In this document: positions 9,081 through 18,328 of the stretch, piece after piece
Numbering within the stretch: position 1 is the first letter of the stretch
How the letters are laid out: each line of letters opens with the position of its first letter
Assembly: GCA_900547785.1 (NCBI GenBank)
Contig: URIB01000003.1
Location: 62,001 to 126,000 of the forward strand
DNA: 64,000 nucleotides
From: an uncultured Dialister sp.
Lineage (GTDB): Bacteria; Bacillota; Negativicutes; Veillonellales; Dialisteraceae
Direction: 5' to 3'
Translations under genes and position numbers: made by a program
Notes under the pieces: generated by a model
Told to the model about the DNA's origin: nothing
Database searches by the model: none
What the model saw: only the letters and a program-made list of their open reading frames with translations

Positions 9081-9662
9081 TTATATCGAATCAATGATCC
9101 CTTCAAATGGCTGCATATCCGCAAACCCCGAAAGCGCCGCCGCGACACCTAATATGATAAGAGATACGGTCAAGAAAACTCCTATCAGAAAAGGAGAAAC
9201 TCCAATCAGAAAAGCTTTCCCGTTTCCAAATCCGTAATTACTGCGAATGGCCAATATATCGAGAATAAAACTCCATAAAGCAATAAGAAACATCCCGATA
9301 CCGTTGACCGTTTCCCACCCGATTTGTCCGAGCAGGATAAAAAACACTGAAAATGCATATGGCAAAGAAGCACTCATAAACCCTGCCGTAATTCCCCGGG
9401 CCGTACCTCTTCCTCCGAAAAGCCCGGACAAATAATCAATGACCGCACTATGAAAAAGCAAAAAAAGTCCTAATAAAATAACCGTGCCGATAAACTCGGA
9501 TACAATACCGGCTCCGGTACTGAAGGACGATACGGTCATCAAAAGAATAACAAAAAGCCAAATAACGGCTCCTTCTTTCCACTTTTCTCCACTCGTAATA
9601 TCTTCCAAAGTTTTTGCCGGACAGACAATCAATCCGTATATGTCATCTAAAATTGTATGCAT
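9081..9662 (-). CDS. Yip1-family integral membrane protein
   Basis: 193 residues, mostly hydrophobic, with about five predicted membrane segments (around residues 30-50, 60-80, 95-115, 125-145 and 165-185). The N-terminal pattern DDIYGLIVCPAKTLEDI...W resembles the start of bacterial YIP1-domain proteins, in which a short cytosolic lead precedes the membrane bundle. Function in bacteria is not known. It follows sppA by nine bases, with AGGAG before its ATG, so the two form a unit. A link to membrane-protein quality control is only inference from that pairing. Confidence 0.7.
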   Translation of the reverse strand: MHTILDDIYGLIVCPAKTLEDITSGEKWKEGAVIWLFVILLMTVSSFSTGAGIVSEFIGTVILLGLFLLFHSAVIDYLSGLFGGRGTARGITAGFMSASLPYAFSVFFILLGQIGWETVNGIGMFLIALWSFILDILAIRSNYGFGNGKAFLIGVSPFLIGVFLTVSLIILGVAAALSGFADMQPFEGIIDSI

Positions 9663-9671
9663 AAAATCTCC

Positions 9672-10619
9672 TTATCTAATTGCCGGCAGCGGCTCTTTAC
9701 TCATCACGCCCAGAATTTCATGTGCCACTCCCTGTGAAACCGTTTTTAAAATGCTTTCCGCTTCTCCGTTGAATATATTTCTCAAAGACTTGCCGGCAGA
9801 ATACTTCTTCACCGGTATATTTTCTCCTTCTATCCCTGCTCTGCCTGCGGCATAATTGAGGGCATCATAATAATTGCCCATGGCATCCACCAATCCGATA
9901 TCCATCGCCTGTTGTCCCGTCAGAATACGCCCGTCCGCAAAACTTCTTACTTTTTCTAATTCTATATGCCGTCCGTCGGATACTGTTTTTATAAACTGCA
10001 TATAAATATCATCCACCATCTTCTGAATCATGGCGGTTTCTTCGTCCGTCATCGGTCTGTACATGGAAAGTATATCCTTATGGGCGCCGCTTTTTATTTT
10101 TTGGTTTTTTATCCCCAATTTATCCATCAGCTCTTCCATATTGGTGTAATCCATATAAACTCCGATGCTGCCGGTCAATGTGGCAGGATTGGCAAATACA
10201 TAATCTCCTTTGCTTGCCAGCCAATAGCCGGCGGATGCGCACATATCCCCCATAGAAATAATAATGGGCTTCCCTGCACTCTTTATTTTGTCCATTTCTT
10301 CCGCAATTTCCTGCGTAGCCCCCGTAGATCCGCCTGGACTATTGATTCGAAGCAAAACGGCTTTCACCCGGCTGTCTTTCCGCGCTTGCTCCAATTCATA
10401 CATAATCTGCTCACTTGCTGCTCCCGTAGCGGCCGCAAAAACCGAATCTTCCTGCGGACCCCCGTAAATAGCTCCGTCTATACGAATGACCGCCACGCAA
10501 TCTTTAGCGGGTGTTATTTTAGCATGTCCTCTTATGTCCGGCAAAAATCCGGCAGCCACGGCACATACAAAAAGTGCGGCAAAAATAAAAATGACCCACT
10601 TTTGATTTCTTTTATCCAC
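9672..10619 (-). CDS. sppA: Signal peptide peptidase SppA, short form
   Basis: Membrane-bound serine protease of the ClpP/crotonase fold that degrades cleaved signal peptides. It has 315 residues, as in the single-domain forms of Gram-positives. One N-terminal membrane anchor (KWVIFIFAALFVCAVAAGF) is followed by the protease domain. The catalytic serine is in GDMCASAGYWLAS and the lysine is probably in SGAHKDI. LRINSPGGS is also typical. I placed the start at the GTG at 10619, nine bases after GAGGAG; a TTG at 10628 abuts that site directly and is less likely. Confidence 0.92.
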   Translation of the reverse strand: MDKRNQKWVIFIFAALFVCAVAAGFLPDIRGHAKITPAKDCVAVIRIDGAIYGGPQEDSVFAAATGAASEQIMYELEQARKDSRVKAVLLRINSPGGSTGATQEIAEEMDKIKSAGKPIIISMGDMCASAGYWLASKGDYVFANPATLTGSIGVYMDYTNMEELMDKLGIKNQKIKSGAHKDILSMYRPMTDEETAMIQKMVDDIYMQFIKTVSDGRHIELEKVRSFADGRILTGQQAMDIGLVDAMGNYYDALNYAAGRAGIEGENIPVKKYSAGKSLRNIFNGEAESILKTVSQGVAHEILGVMSKEPLPAIR

Positions 10620-10684
10620 TATAATCAACTCCTCTTTTCTTTTTGCTATTATATCATTTTCATTTATGCATCAAAAACGGGCGA

Positions 10685-10722
10685 TAAAAAAATCTCACTC
10701 CTGAAAAATCAGAAAATGAGAT
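10685..10722 (-). terminator. Terminator after tRNA-Glu
   Basis: Minus-strand AATCTCA and TGAGATT enclose a second small stem (CTGA/TCAG) and are followed by a run of T. Confidence 0.8.
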
Positions 10723-10725
10723 TCT

Positions 10726-10801
10726 TGGTGACCGGTATGGGATTCGAACCCATACTCTCTGCGCTGAGAACGCAGCGTCTTAACCGTTTGACTAACCGGC
10801 C
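10726..10801 (-). tRNA. tRNA-Glu (anticodon CTC)
   Basis: 76 nt with encoded CCA. The acceptor stem is GGCCGGT/ACCGGTC. The anticodon stem CTGCG/CGCAG encloses loop TTCTCAG. The T-arm reads ATGGG-TTCGAAT-CCCAT. Anticodon CTC reads GAG. Confidence 0.95.
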
Positions 10802-10840
10802 ATATGACAACAGTTATTATAAACGGTATTTTTTGAAATA

Positions 10841-11641
10841 TCAAGCGTTTCCTTCTTTACAAGGTTTTCTGTCACCTTTATTTTTTTCATAAAGAATCAA
10901 AAGACCCTTAAGGGTGAGCATAGGATCCACGATATCAATCTGGGAAGCCGCTTTTGCAAATAAAGATGCCAGTCCGCCGGTCGCAATAACCTTGATATCG
11001 TCTCTTTTCATTTCTGTCTTTATCCGTCTGACCACTTCATCAATTTGTCCGACGAAGCCATAGTAAATCCCCGCCTGCATGGCCGATACGGTATTTTTGC
11101 AAATCACAGACTCGGTTTTTACCAATTCTATACGCGGCAACTTGGACGCACAGCGGAAAAGCGCTTCCATGGAAATGCCGATTCCCGGTGCTACCGCACC
11201 GCCTAAATAACTGCCTTTTTCATCAATCACACAAAAAGTGGTTGCCGTTCCCATATCAATAACAATCAGCGGACAATGGTATTCCGCAATCGCTGCTACC
11301 GCATTTACAATACGATCCGCCCCCAACTCTTTCGGGTTGTCATATAAAATATTCAATCCTGTTTTTATTCCCGGTCCCACCAAAATAGGGTTGACATGGA
11401 AATACCGTCGTGACAAAGATTCCAATATGGGAATAATAGGAGGCACAACGGTAGAGATAATTACATCTTCAATATCGGAAAATGACATCCCGTTCAGCCG
11501 GAACAAATTGGCCATCATTCCCGCATATCCGTCAGCGGTCTGCAATGTATCGGTGGCAAAACGCCAATGCCCTATCAATTCCCTGTCATGATAAATGCCA
11601 CAAACAATATTGGTATTTCCTACATCAAATGCAAGCAACAT
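10841..11641 (-). CDS. coaX: Type III pantothenate kinase
   Basis: Phosphorylates pantothenate in the first step of CoA synthesis. It has 266 residues. The ASKHA-fold phosphate motif DVGNTN is at residues 5-10. The DMGTATTFCVIDEKGSYLGGAVAPGI segment with its catalytic aspartate and glycine-rich loops is near residues 130-155, and ATGGLASLF near residue 222. The final residues are charged and end at a stop 39 bases before tRNA-Glu. panB and a possible ketopantoate reductase of the same pathway are encoded at 61-63 kb. A promoter is present upstream. Confidence 0.95.
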   Translation of the reverse strand: MLLAFDVGNTNIVCGIYHDRELIGHWRFATDTLQTADGYAGMMANLFRLNGMSFSDIEDVIISTVVPPIIPILESLSRRYFHVNPILVGPGIKTGLNILYDNPKELGADRIVNAVAAIAEYHCPLIVIDMGTATTFCVIDEKGSYLGGAVAPGIGISMEALFRCASKLPRIELVKTESVICKNTVSAMQAGIYYGFVGQIDEVVRRIKTEMKRDDIKVIATGGLASLFAKAASQIDIVDPMLTLKGLLILYEKNKGDRKPCKEGNA

Positions 11642-11745
11642 ATTTTTACGCTCCTGTCAGATAAGATTTCGGCGGAAATAAATACTCTCTCCCAGAATAT
11701 TCATTACCCTTTCTGTTTATTTTTCTCATCTTGCGTCACAAGTGT

Positions 11746-11774
11746 ATCATGCAATAAAGAAAGATTTCTGTCAA
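11746..11774 (-). promoter_or_regulatory. Promoter of coaX
   Basis: Minus-strand TTGACA (11769-11774), 17-base spacer, CATGAT (11746-11751). It leaves an untranslated leader of roughly 100 bases. Confidence 0.55.
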
Positions 11775-11776
11775 GC

Positions 11777-11806
11777 AAAAAAGAAGCGGAATCATACGCT
11801 TCTTTT
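11777..11806 (-). terminator. Terminator after birA-bioY
   Basis: AAAAGAAGCG and CGCTTCTTTT form a near-perfect stem with an eight-base loop and a T-run on the minus strand. Confidence 0.85.
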
Positions 11807-11823
11807 CATCTGAAAATATACAT

Positions 11824-12387
11824 TTATTTTATAGATAGTAATCCTGCCTGCACCAATGCGTTTCTGATTCTGGCTCCACAAAATACACCGGCCGAAACTT
11901 TAACAAGATCAAAAATGACAAAAGGAAATACCGTCATTGTAAGTGCCACCCATAAAGGCATTTCTTTTTCCAATCCGAAGGAAAAATATCCGATAAACCA
12001 AATGGTGCCCAAAGTGTAGCAAACCAAAAGACCGGCAAGCGCTAATAAAAATTGACGGATAAAACGATCGTTGACAGCAGGCCGGACCCCGCTGAGCCAT
12101 GCCATAATGATAAATCCGATATAATATCCTCCTACGGGACTCATAAATATCCCCGGTCCCGCTTTTCCCATAGTCAGTACGGGTACACCCAAAATTCCTA
12201 AAAGCAGCCAAACAAGAATCGAAACGGCTCCCCATCTGGAACCGAGCAGTCCTCCTGCCAAAGCACATACAAAAGTCTGCAAAGTCATGGAAACCGCGCC
12301 GACAGGTATTGTAAATTGAGAAAGTACCGCCATAACCGCCGCCATGAAAGCGGCACCGACCATAGAATGGAATTTTTGTTTATCCAT
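11824..12387 (-). CDS. bioY: Biotin transporter BioY (substrate-binding S component)
   Basis: Membrane S component of an ECF-type biotin uptake system. It has 187 residues with about six membrane segments. The family pattern is visible: FTIPVGAVSMTLQTFVCALAGGLLG near the N-terminus, then WLLLGILGVPVL, FMSPVGGYYIGF and VSAGVFCGARIRNAL at the C-terminus. The ECF energising module (EcfAA'T) is not in this window. It follows birA by nine bases. Because birA's promoter overlaps a candidate BirA site, uptake is probably repressed when biotin is plentiful. Confidence 0.93.
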   Translation of the reverse strand: MDKQKFHSMVGAAFMAAVMAVLSQFTIPVGAVSMTLQTFVCALAGGLLGSRWGAVSILVWLLLGILGVPVLTMGKAGPGIFMSPVGGYYIGFIIMAWLSGVRPAVNDRFIRQFLLALAGLLVCYTLGTIWFIGYFSFGLEKEMPLWVALTMTVFPFVIFDLVKVSAGVFCGARIRNALVQAGLLSIK

Positions 12388-12396
12388 TTGCTTTTC

Positions 12397-13386
12397 CTAT
12401 CTTTCCGGAATGGGAGCATCTACCGGCCGGATAGATACATCTCCCGCCATGACACGCCGGATTCCTTTTTCCGTTTCCACCAAAAGACAGCCGTCCCGGT
12501 CAATATCCACTGCCTTTCCTATATAATTCTCATTTCCGAAAATAACACGAACATCTTTGCCTAACGTCACCGATAATTTCCGCCAGTCTTCCAATACCCG
12601 ATCAAATCCTTCTTCCTGTGCTACTTTATACTCCGCTTCCAATTCTGCAAGAACTGCGGCGAGCAACTCTTTTCTTGATACATGTATCCCTTCATTCAGA
12701 AATGATGTCGCACTTTCCCTAAACTCTTCAGGAAATTCGCTTTTCTTCATCCCCGTATTAATACCGATTCCCATAATGATATAATCAATTTTTTCCATCG
12801 AAGCAGACATTTCGCAAAGCATTCCTACCAATTTTTTGTCTCCGCACAATATGTCATTCGGCCACTTAATGCCCGCTTCTTCAAGTCCCAACCGGCGGAT
12901 GCCCCGGCAGACACCCACTGCCGCCAAAAGCGTGCATTTAGAAGCTTCCATAGGAAAAAATTTCGGCCGCAAAATGAGAGAAAACCAGATTCCTTTGGCA
13001 AAAGGGGAATAAAATCCTCTTGTCAATCGCCCTTTCCCCATCGTCTGCTCTTCCGTTACAACGACGGTTCCTTCTTCCGCGCCCTTCCGTGCAGCTTTTT
13101 TCGCTTCTTCGTTAGTAGAAGAGGTCATTTCAAAATATACAACATTCCTGCCAAAAGACTCTGTATGCAAAACCCCTTCAATTTCAAGAGGCGTCAATAA
13201 ATCAGGTGCATAAATCAGGCGGTATCCTTTTCTTGTACTCGACTCAAAAATATACCCCCGCTCCTTAAGTACATTGATATGTTTCCAAATGGCGGTACGT
13301 GACACATGGAGATCTTTTGAAATTTCTTCTCCCGATACATAGTTGCCGCCGGCTTTACGAAAATATTCCAGTATTTCATTCCTCAT
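12397..13386 (-). CDS. birA: Biotin operon repressor and biotin-[acetyl-CoA-carboxylase] ligase
   Basis: Attaches biotin to carboxylases and, with its N-terminal winged helix, represses biotin genes. It has 329 residues. Residues 1-60 are the HTH (YVSGEEISKDLHVSRTAIWKHINVLKERGY). The ligase domain has STNEEAKKAA, the adenylate-binding GKGRLTRGF in place of the usual GRGRxGR, and KWPNDI. The SH3-like C-terminal domain ends the protein. Having the HTH makes it a regulator as well as an enzyme. It heads a two-gene operon with bioY. Confidence 0.95.
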   Translation of the reverse strand: MRNEILEYFRKAGGNYVSGEEISKDLHVSRTAIWKHINVLKERGYIFESSTRKGYRLIYAPDLLTPLEIEGVLHTESFGRNVVYFEMTSSTNEEAKKAARKGAEEGTVVVTEEQTMGKGRLTRGFYSPFAKGIWFSLILRPKFFPMEASKCTLLAAVGVCRGIRRLGLEEAGIKWPNDILCGDKKLVGMLCEMSASMEKIDYIIMGIGINTGMKKSEFPEEFRESATSFLNEGIHVSRKELLAAVLAELEAEYKVAQEEGFDRVLEDWRKLSVTLGKDVRVIFGNENYIGKAVDIDRDGCLLVETEKGIRRVMAGDVSIRPVDAPIPER

Positions 13387-13422
13387 TATCTTTTCTCCTT
13401 CCCTGCTTCCCGATTTTTCTTC

Positions 13423-13476
13423 ATTATAATTTTCAAATATTTTTTAGTCAACCAAAATAAAATGTAAAATTAACAT
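13423..13476 (-). promoter_or_regulatory. birA-bioY promoter with overlapping candidate BirA operator
   Basis: The promoter is TTGACT (13446-13451), 17 bases, TATAAT (13423-13428). The half-sites ATGTTAAT (13469-13476) and GTTGACTA (13445-13452) are 16 bases apart. Each matches the Firmicute BirA pattern TTGTTAAC-N15/16-GTTAACAA at six of eight positions. One half-site covers the -35 box, so repression by occlusion is likely. Confidence 0.7.
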
Positions 13477-13490
13477 TATTTGGCGTACAT

Positions 13491-13524
13491 AAAAAGCCGG
13501 TCATCCGCATAAACGGAACCGGCT
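13491..13524 (-). terminator. Terminator after trmFO
   Basis: AGCCGGT and ACCGGCT arms with an inner CCG/CGG pairing; minus-strand T-run follows. Confidence 0.8.
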
Positions 13525-13529
13525 ATCTT

Positions 13530-14837
13530 TTATTGTTCAATAAATTTTTCAAGAGCAAGCAATGCTCTTTCCGCCAATCTTTGATTTTTCTCTTTTTTAG
13601 GCACTCTCGTTTCTAAAGGAGGCATCAGTCCAAAGTTAATATTCATCGGTTGGAAATTTTTCCCTTCATAATGCGAAATATAATGACATAATGCCCCCAT
13701 CGCACATTCTCTCGGAAAAGCTTCGGGTTCTTTCTCTTGAAATCTTTTCGATGCCGATAAGGCCGCCACAATTCCTGATGCCGCCGACTCGACATAACCT
13801 TCCACTCCAGTCATTTGTCCTGCAAAAAACAGACCTTTCCTTTTTCTGGCTTCCATCGTCGCATTTAATAGGTGAGGGGAATCAATGTATGTATTTCTGT
13901 GCATCACGCCGTACCGGATAAATTCCGCATTTTTCAACCCCGGAATCATCCCGAAAACTCTTTTTTGCTCGCCCCACTTCAAATGTGTCTGAAATCCGAC
14001 AAGATTGTACATCGTATCTTCTTCGTTATCCTGACGAAGCTGTACCACTGCATAAGGCTCTTTACCCGTCCGGGGATCGGGCAGTCCTACCGGTTTCATC
14101 GGTCCGAAACGCATCGTATCTTCTCCACGGGACGCCATGACTTCTATCGGCATGCACCCTTCAAAGACGTTTCCTTTTTCAAACCCGTGTATCTCCGCCA
14201 CCTCTGCTGTCCTGAGCGCCTCATAAAAGACTTTATACTCTCTCTCATTCATCGGACAATTCAGATAAGCCGCCTCTCCTTTGTTATACCTAGACATACG
14301 GTAAACGATATCCGTGTCTAACGATTCTTTTGTGACAATCGGCGCGGCGGCATCATAAAAATGAAAGCCTTCCGCTCCGCAAAATTTTTCAATCGCTTCT
14401 GCCAGCTTCCCATCCGTAAGCGGACCTGTTGCCATGATAACAATTCCCTCTTCAGGAATGTCTTCCACCTCTTCTGATACGAATTCCACCAAAGGATGAT
14501 TTTTTACTTTCTCCGTCACCGCCCGGGCAAAGCCTTCACGATCCACCGCCAACGCTCCTCCGGCCGGTACACTGTGCGTATCGGCACAACTCATAATGAC
14601 TGATCTGAGACGGCGCATTTCTTCCTTTAAAAGACCGACAGCATTTGTTAATGCCGCAGCCCGCAGAGAATTACTGCATACGAGCTCTGCAAAATACTCC
14701 GTATGATGTGCCGGCGTTTGTTTACCCGGACGCATTTCCATCAAACGAACAGGTATCTGTCTTTCCGCCAATTGCCAGGCCGCTTCGCTTCCCGCCAGCC
14801 CGGCTCCTATGACTGTTACTTTATCAGTCAATTTCAT
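13530..14837 (-). CDS. trmFO: Methylenetetrahydrofolate-tRNA-(uracil-5-)-methyltransferase TrmFO
   Basis: Folate- and FAD-dependent enzyme that makes ribothymidine at position 54 of tRNA. It has 435 residues, the usual length. The N-terminal FAD-binding [11 protein letters not shown] is at residues 12-22. Other family segments are [26 protein letters not shown] with its conserved Cys, NCPMNEREY, and the [24 protein letters not shown] segment near the C-terminus. Its start overlaps the end of topA by four bases, as in many Firmicutes, and it ends the yraN-comM-dprA-topA-trmFO run. Confidence 0.96.
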   Translation of the reverse strand: MKLTDKVTVIGAGLAGSEAAWQLAERQIPVRLMEMRPGKQTPAHHTEYFAELVCSNSLRAAALTNAVGLLKEEMRRLRSVIMSCADTHSVPAGGALAVDREGFARAVTEKVKNHPLVEFVSEEVEDIPEEGIVIMATGPLTDGKLAEAIEKFCGAEGFHFYDAAAPIVTKESLDTDIVYRMSRYNKGEAAYLNCPMNEREYKVFYEALRTAEVAEIHGFEKGNVFEGCMPIEVMASRGEDTMRFGPMKPVGLPDPRTGKEPYAVVQLRQDNEEDTMYNLVGFQTHLKWGEQKRVFGMIPGLKNAEFIRYGVMHRNTYIDSPHLLNATMEARKRKGLFFAGQMTGVEGYVESAASGIVAALSASKRFQEKEPEAFPRECAMGALCHYISHYEGKNFQPMNINFGLMPPLETRVPKKEKNQRLAERALLALEKFIEQ

Positions 14838-17203
14838 TCTCCTGCTTTCTTTTTTGTTCTTTTAGCAATCGGTTTTTCTGCATCTCCGGCATCTTTCTTC
14901 TTTTTCTTCGGATGAGTCGGACATTCCGGATTGGAACAAAGGATTTTTTCTCCTTGATTTTTATAAGTTTTTTTCACCATGATGGCGCCGCAGGTTTCGC
15001 AGAACCGATCCACCGGTTCATCCCAAAGTGCCATGTCGCATTGAGGATACCGGTTACATCCGTAAAAATAACGACCTCTTCTGGAACGTCTTCGTACCAG
15101 ATGTCCGTCATGACACTTCGGACATACAATGCCTGTATCAACAACAATCGCTTTATTGGCTCCGCAGCCCGGGCATTTCAAGTATCTTCCGTACGGTCCC
15201 TGACGATAAATCATTTTTTCTCCGCACGCATCACAAGGAATATCCGAAACTTCCTCTTTTCCGTCGCCATTGCCATAAGGCTTTGTATTTTTACATTCCG
15301 GAAAATTCGGACAAGCCAGGTATTTCCCATACCGGCTCATTTTTACAATCATGGGTGCTCCGCATTTTTCGCAAAGCACATCGGATACTTCCTGATTTTC
15401 TTCCTTTGCTCTTGCCGCCACTACATTCGCTTCATTCAATTCTTTTTCAAAGACATCCCAAAATTCACGAATCGCTTTCTCATAGGTAGCCTTACCGTCT
15501 GCAATTTTATCCAGCCATGTTTCCAATTCAGCGGTAAATCCGACATTAATAATCCCTGAAAAATATTGTTTTAAGAGGTTCGTTACTTTGAATCCCAGCT
15601 CTGTAGGTACAAATTGTTTTCCCTCTTTGTCCACATAGTTTCGCTTCCGGATCGTATCCAAAATCGGTGCATAGGTAGACGGACGGCCGATTCCTTTTTC
15701 TTCCAGCGTTTTAATCAAGCTCGCTTCGGTGTATCTGGGCGGAGGCGTTGTAAAATGCTGTTCTCCTTCCATTTTCGTATTCATGACGGAATCCCCTTTA
15801 TGCAAGGGCGGCAACAGGGCCATATCTTCATTTTCCTGCTTTTTCTCTTTGGCCGGCTGCAAAACGGTGAATCCGTCAAAAAGAATAATGCTTCCTGATG
15901 CGCGGAGTGTGTACTCTCCATTTTGCAAGGTTGCGGTGGTCGCCTGTGAAATCTGGGGCGCCATCTGGCTGGCAACAAAACGATTCCATATGAGCGTGTA
16001 TAAACGAAGTTGGTCTCTCGATAAAATCGCTCTTAAAGTGTCCGGCGGAAATTCCAAGCTGGTGGGACGGATGGCTTCATGGGCATCCTGGGCCTCTTTT
16101 TTCTTTGAATATACATTCGGCTTTGACGGCAGATACTCTTCTCCGTAAACGCTCATAATATACGGACGGACTTGCTCTATCATTTCTTCAGAAATCCTGG
16201 TGGAATCTGTACGCATATAAGTAATAAGCCCTATATGTCCATGTCCGGGAATTTCTACACCTTCATATAGCATCTGGGCAAGCATCATTGTTTTTTTAGA
16301 ACCGAAACTCAAACGGTTGACCGCATCCTGCTGCATCGTAGAGGTCGTATACGGCGGTTTGGCTTTTCTCTGCTTTTTTGATTTTGCCACAGAGATAATA
16401 TCGGCCGGCTGTTTTAAAAGAGCTTGCACTACCTGATCCGTTTCTTCTTTTGTATGCAGGACGGCTTCCTTGCCTCCGATTTGAACCAGTTTCGCTTTAA
16501 AATTTTCTTTCTCTTTTGTTCTAAAAATTCCCTCGACAGTCCAATATTCTACAGGGGTGAATGCACGGATTTCTTCTTCTCTTTCGCAAATCAGCCTGGT
16601 TGCCACCGACTGCACACGACCTGCAGATAATCCGCGGTAAATTTGTTTCCACAGCCATGGTGATAATTTATACCCGACCATACGATCAAGTACCCGCCGT
16701 GCCTGCTGGGCATCGACCATAGACATGTCTACCGGTCCGGGATGTTTCACTGCTTCTTTAATTACCGGCGGAGTAATTTCATGAAAGGCGATACGAACGT
16801 TATCATCAGGATTCACATCCAGAAGTTTTGACAAGTGCCATGAGATTGCTTCTCCCTCACGATCAGGGTCCGTTGCGAGAAGAATATCCTTGGAGCGGTT
16901 CGCTTCCTTTTGTAAATTTTTAATCACATCCGCCCGTTTTACCGAATTGACATATTCAGGAGCAAAATGATTGGAAATATCGACGCCAAAAGTTTTTTCC
17001 GGAAGATCTCTCAAATGCCCCATCGAAGCAAGCACCTTATAATTAGTGCCTAAAAACCTTTCAATGGTTTTGGCTTTAGCCGGTGATTCCACAATCACTA
17101 ACGTCTTTCCGTCAGCATTTCTCTTTCTCTTAAAAACCGGTTCTTTTTTTGCCGAAATCTTCCTCTTTTTATCTCCGATTGTTATTGTTCTTGTAATTGC
17201 CAC
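14834..17203 (-). CDS. topA: DNA topoisomerase I
   Basis: Relaxes negative supercoils through a transient 5'-phosphotyrosine. It has 789 residues. A lysine/arginine-rich N-terminal extension of about 32 residues precedes the Toprim domain ([32 protein letters not shown]). The catalytic tyrosine is in the [12 protein letters not shown] block. The C-terminus has four zinc-ribbon-like Cys clusters ([56 protein letters not shown]) and a very basic tail. The start is a GTG at 17203 after GGAGG. The short basic leader is unusual relative to E. coli but could aid DNA binding. Confidence 0.95.
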   Translation of the reverse strand: MAITRTITIGDKKRKISAKKEPVFKRKRNADGKTLVIVESPAKAKTIERFLGTNYKVLASMGHLRDLPEKTFGVDISNHFAPEYVNSVKRADVIKNLQKEANRSKDILLATDPDREGEAISWHLSKLLDVNPDDNVRIAFHEITPPVIKEAVKHPGPVDMSMVDAQQARRVLDRMVGYKLSPWLWKQIYRGLSAGRVQSVATRLICEREEEIRAFTPVEYWTVEGIFRTKEKENFKAKLVQIGGKEAVLHTKEETDQVVQALLKQPADIISVAKSKKQRKAKPPYTTSTMQQDAVNRLSFGSKKTMMLAQMLYEGVEIPGHGHIGLITYMRTDSTRISEEMIEQVRPYIMSVYGEEYLPSKPNVYSKKKEAQDAHEAIRPTSLEFPPDTLRAILSRDQLRLYTLIWNRFVASQMAPQISQATTATLQNGEYTLRASGSIILFDGFTVLQPAKEKKQENEDMALLPPLHKGDSVMNTKMEGEQHFTTPPPRYTEASLIKTLEEKGIGRPSTYAPILDTIRKRNYVDKEGKQFVPTELGFKVTNLLKQYFSGIINVGFTAELETWLDKIADGKATYEKAIREFWDVFEKELNEANVVAARAKEENQEVSDVLCEKCGAPMIVKMSRYGKYLACPNFPECKNTKPYGNGDGKEEVSDIPCDACGEKMIYRQGPYGRYLKCPGCGANKAIVVDTGIVCPKCHDGHLVRRRSRRGRYFYGCNRYPQCDMALWDEPVDRFCETCGAIMVKKTYKNQGEKILCSNPECPTHPKKKKKDAGDAEKPIAKRTKKKAGE

Positions 17204-17240
17204 AGTTTCCTCCAGATATTTGCACTCCCCAATCCCGCCA

Positions 17241-18326
17241 CTACTTTCCGGTCATAACAAAGCGGCCGGGACCTGTTTCCTTAATATACCCCTTAAGCTG
17301 GAGTTGAAGAAGCAATGTGGAAATTTTTGCAACCGCCATCCCTGACTGCACTAAAATTTCTTCCGTCGTTACTTCATCCCCTATACAGCAAAAACGATAC
17401 ACCACTTCCTCTTCCAGTGTCAACTCCTGATAAGTGGATTCCTTTGCCGTGGTCTCTTCGGAAAGCCAGTTATACTCGGAAAGTATATCTTTGGCAGATG
17501 TACAGCAGAACGCTCCGTTCCTGATCAACTGATTCGTTCCTTTGCTTGAGGGCAGCCATATATTCCCCGGAACGGCAAATACATCACGCCCTTCTTCCAA
17601 TGCAAAGTCGGACGTGATGAGTGCGCCGCTCCGTTCTGCCGCTTCCACAACTAAAATACTGCGGCTCATGCCTGCAATGATTCTGTTTCTGGCAGGAAAT
17701 TGTCTTCCCAGTGGCGGCGTACCGGGCGGATATTCGGAAATCAGAGTGCCTCCTGTGCAAATGACCTTTTGGAATAAATTTTTATTTTCAGGCGGGTATA
17801 CCTTATCAAGTCCGCAAGCAAGCACAACGACAGTAGGAGTTTGTCCTGCCAGAGCCCCTTCATGAGAAGCGCTGTCAATTCCTCTTGCCCCACCGGAAAC
17901 GACCGTCACTCCCGCTTTTGCAAGATCCCGGGAAATACGGCTTGCCGTTTCTGTTCCATAAGGCGTTGCCTTTCTCATTCCGACAACTGCTATTGTCTTC
18001 TCCCATACCGGCGGCTGTCCTTTATAAAATAAAACAGCTGGAGGATTTGATGTTTCCGACAACAGCGGGGGATAGTTTTCATCTTCCCAGGTACAGCAGC
18101 GGATCTCCAGCCTATATAAATTTTCTTCTATTTCTTCAGGTGATGTCTTGGCACGATAAGATAAAAAAGAACTTTCCGCTTTCGGAGAAAGCAGGTGTGC
18201 CTTTCGTATCATTTCATCCGATGCTTTCCACACCTCTTCCGCACTTCCGAATGCAGAAATCAGACTTCGTATGGATTTGGCTCCCAGTCCTGGGCAGCCA
18301 GGCAACGATGCTGCATATATATCCAT
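17241..18326 (-). CDS. dprA: DNA processing protein DprA (Smf)
   Basis: Binds incoming single-stranded DNA during natural transformation and loads RecA. It has 361 residues. The order is an N-terminal SAM-like region (GLGAKSIRSLISAFGSAEEVW), the Rossmann-type core with VGMRKATPYG, VSGGARGIDSASHEGAL, YPPENKNLF and EYPPGTPPLGRQFPARNRIIAGMS, and a C-terminal winged helix (VTTEEILVQSGMAVAKISTLLLQLQLKGYI). It is followed by topA and preceded within two bases by the ComM-like gene. With the secretin at 25-27 kb, this hints at transformability but does not prove it. Confidence 0.94.
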   Translation of the reverse strand: MDIYAASLPGCPGLGAKSIRSLISAFGSAEEVWKASDEMIRKAHLLSPKAESSFLSYRAKTSPEEIEENLYRLEIRCCTWEDENYPPLLSETSNPPAVLFYKGQPPVWEKTIAVVGMRKATPYGTETASRISRDLAKAGVTVVSGGARGIDSASHEGALAGQTPTVVVLACGLDKVYPPENKNLFQKVICTGGTLISEYPPGTPPLGRQFPARNRIIAGMSRSILVVEAAERSGALITSDFALEEGRDVFAVPGNIWLPSSKGTNQLIRNGAFCCTSAKDILSEYNWLSEETTAKESTYQELTLEEEVVYRFCCIGDEVTTEEILVQSGMAVAKISTLLLQLQLKGYIKETGPGRFVMTGK

Positions 18327-18328
18327 AT

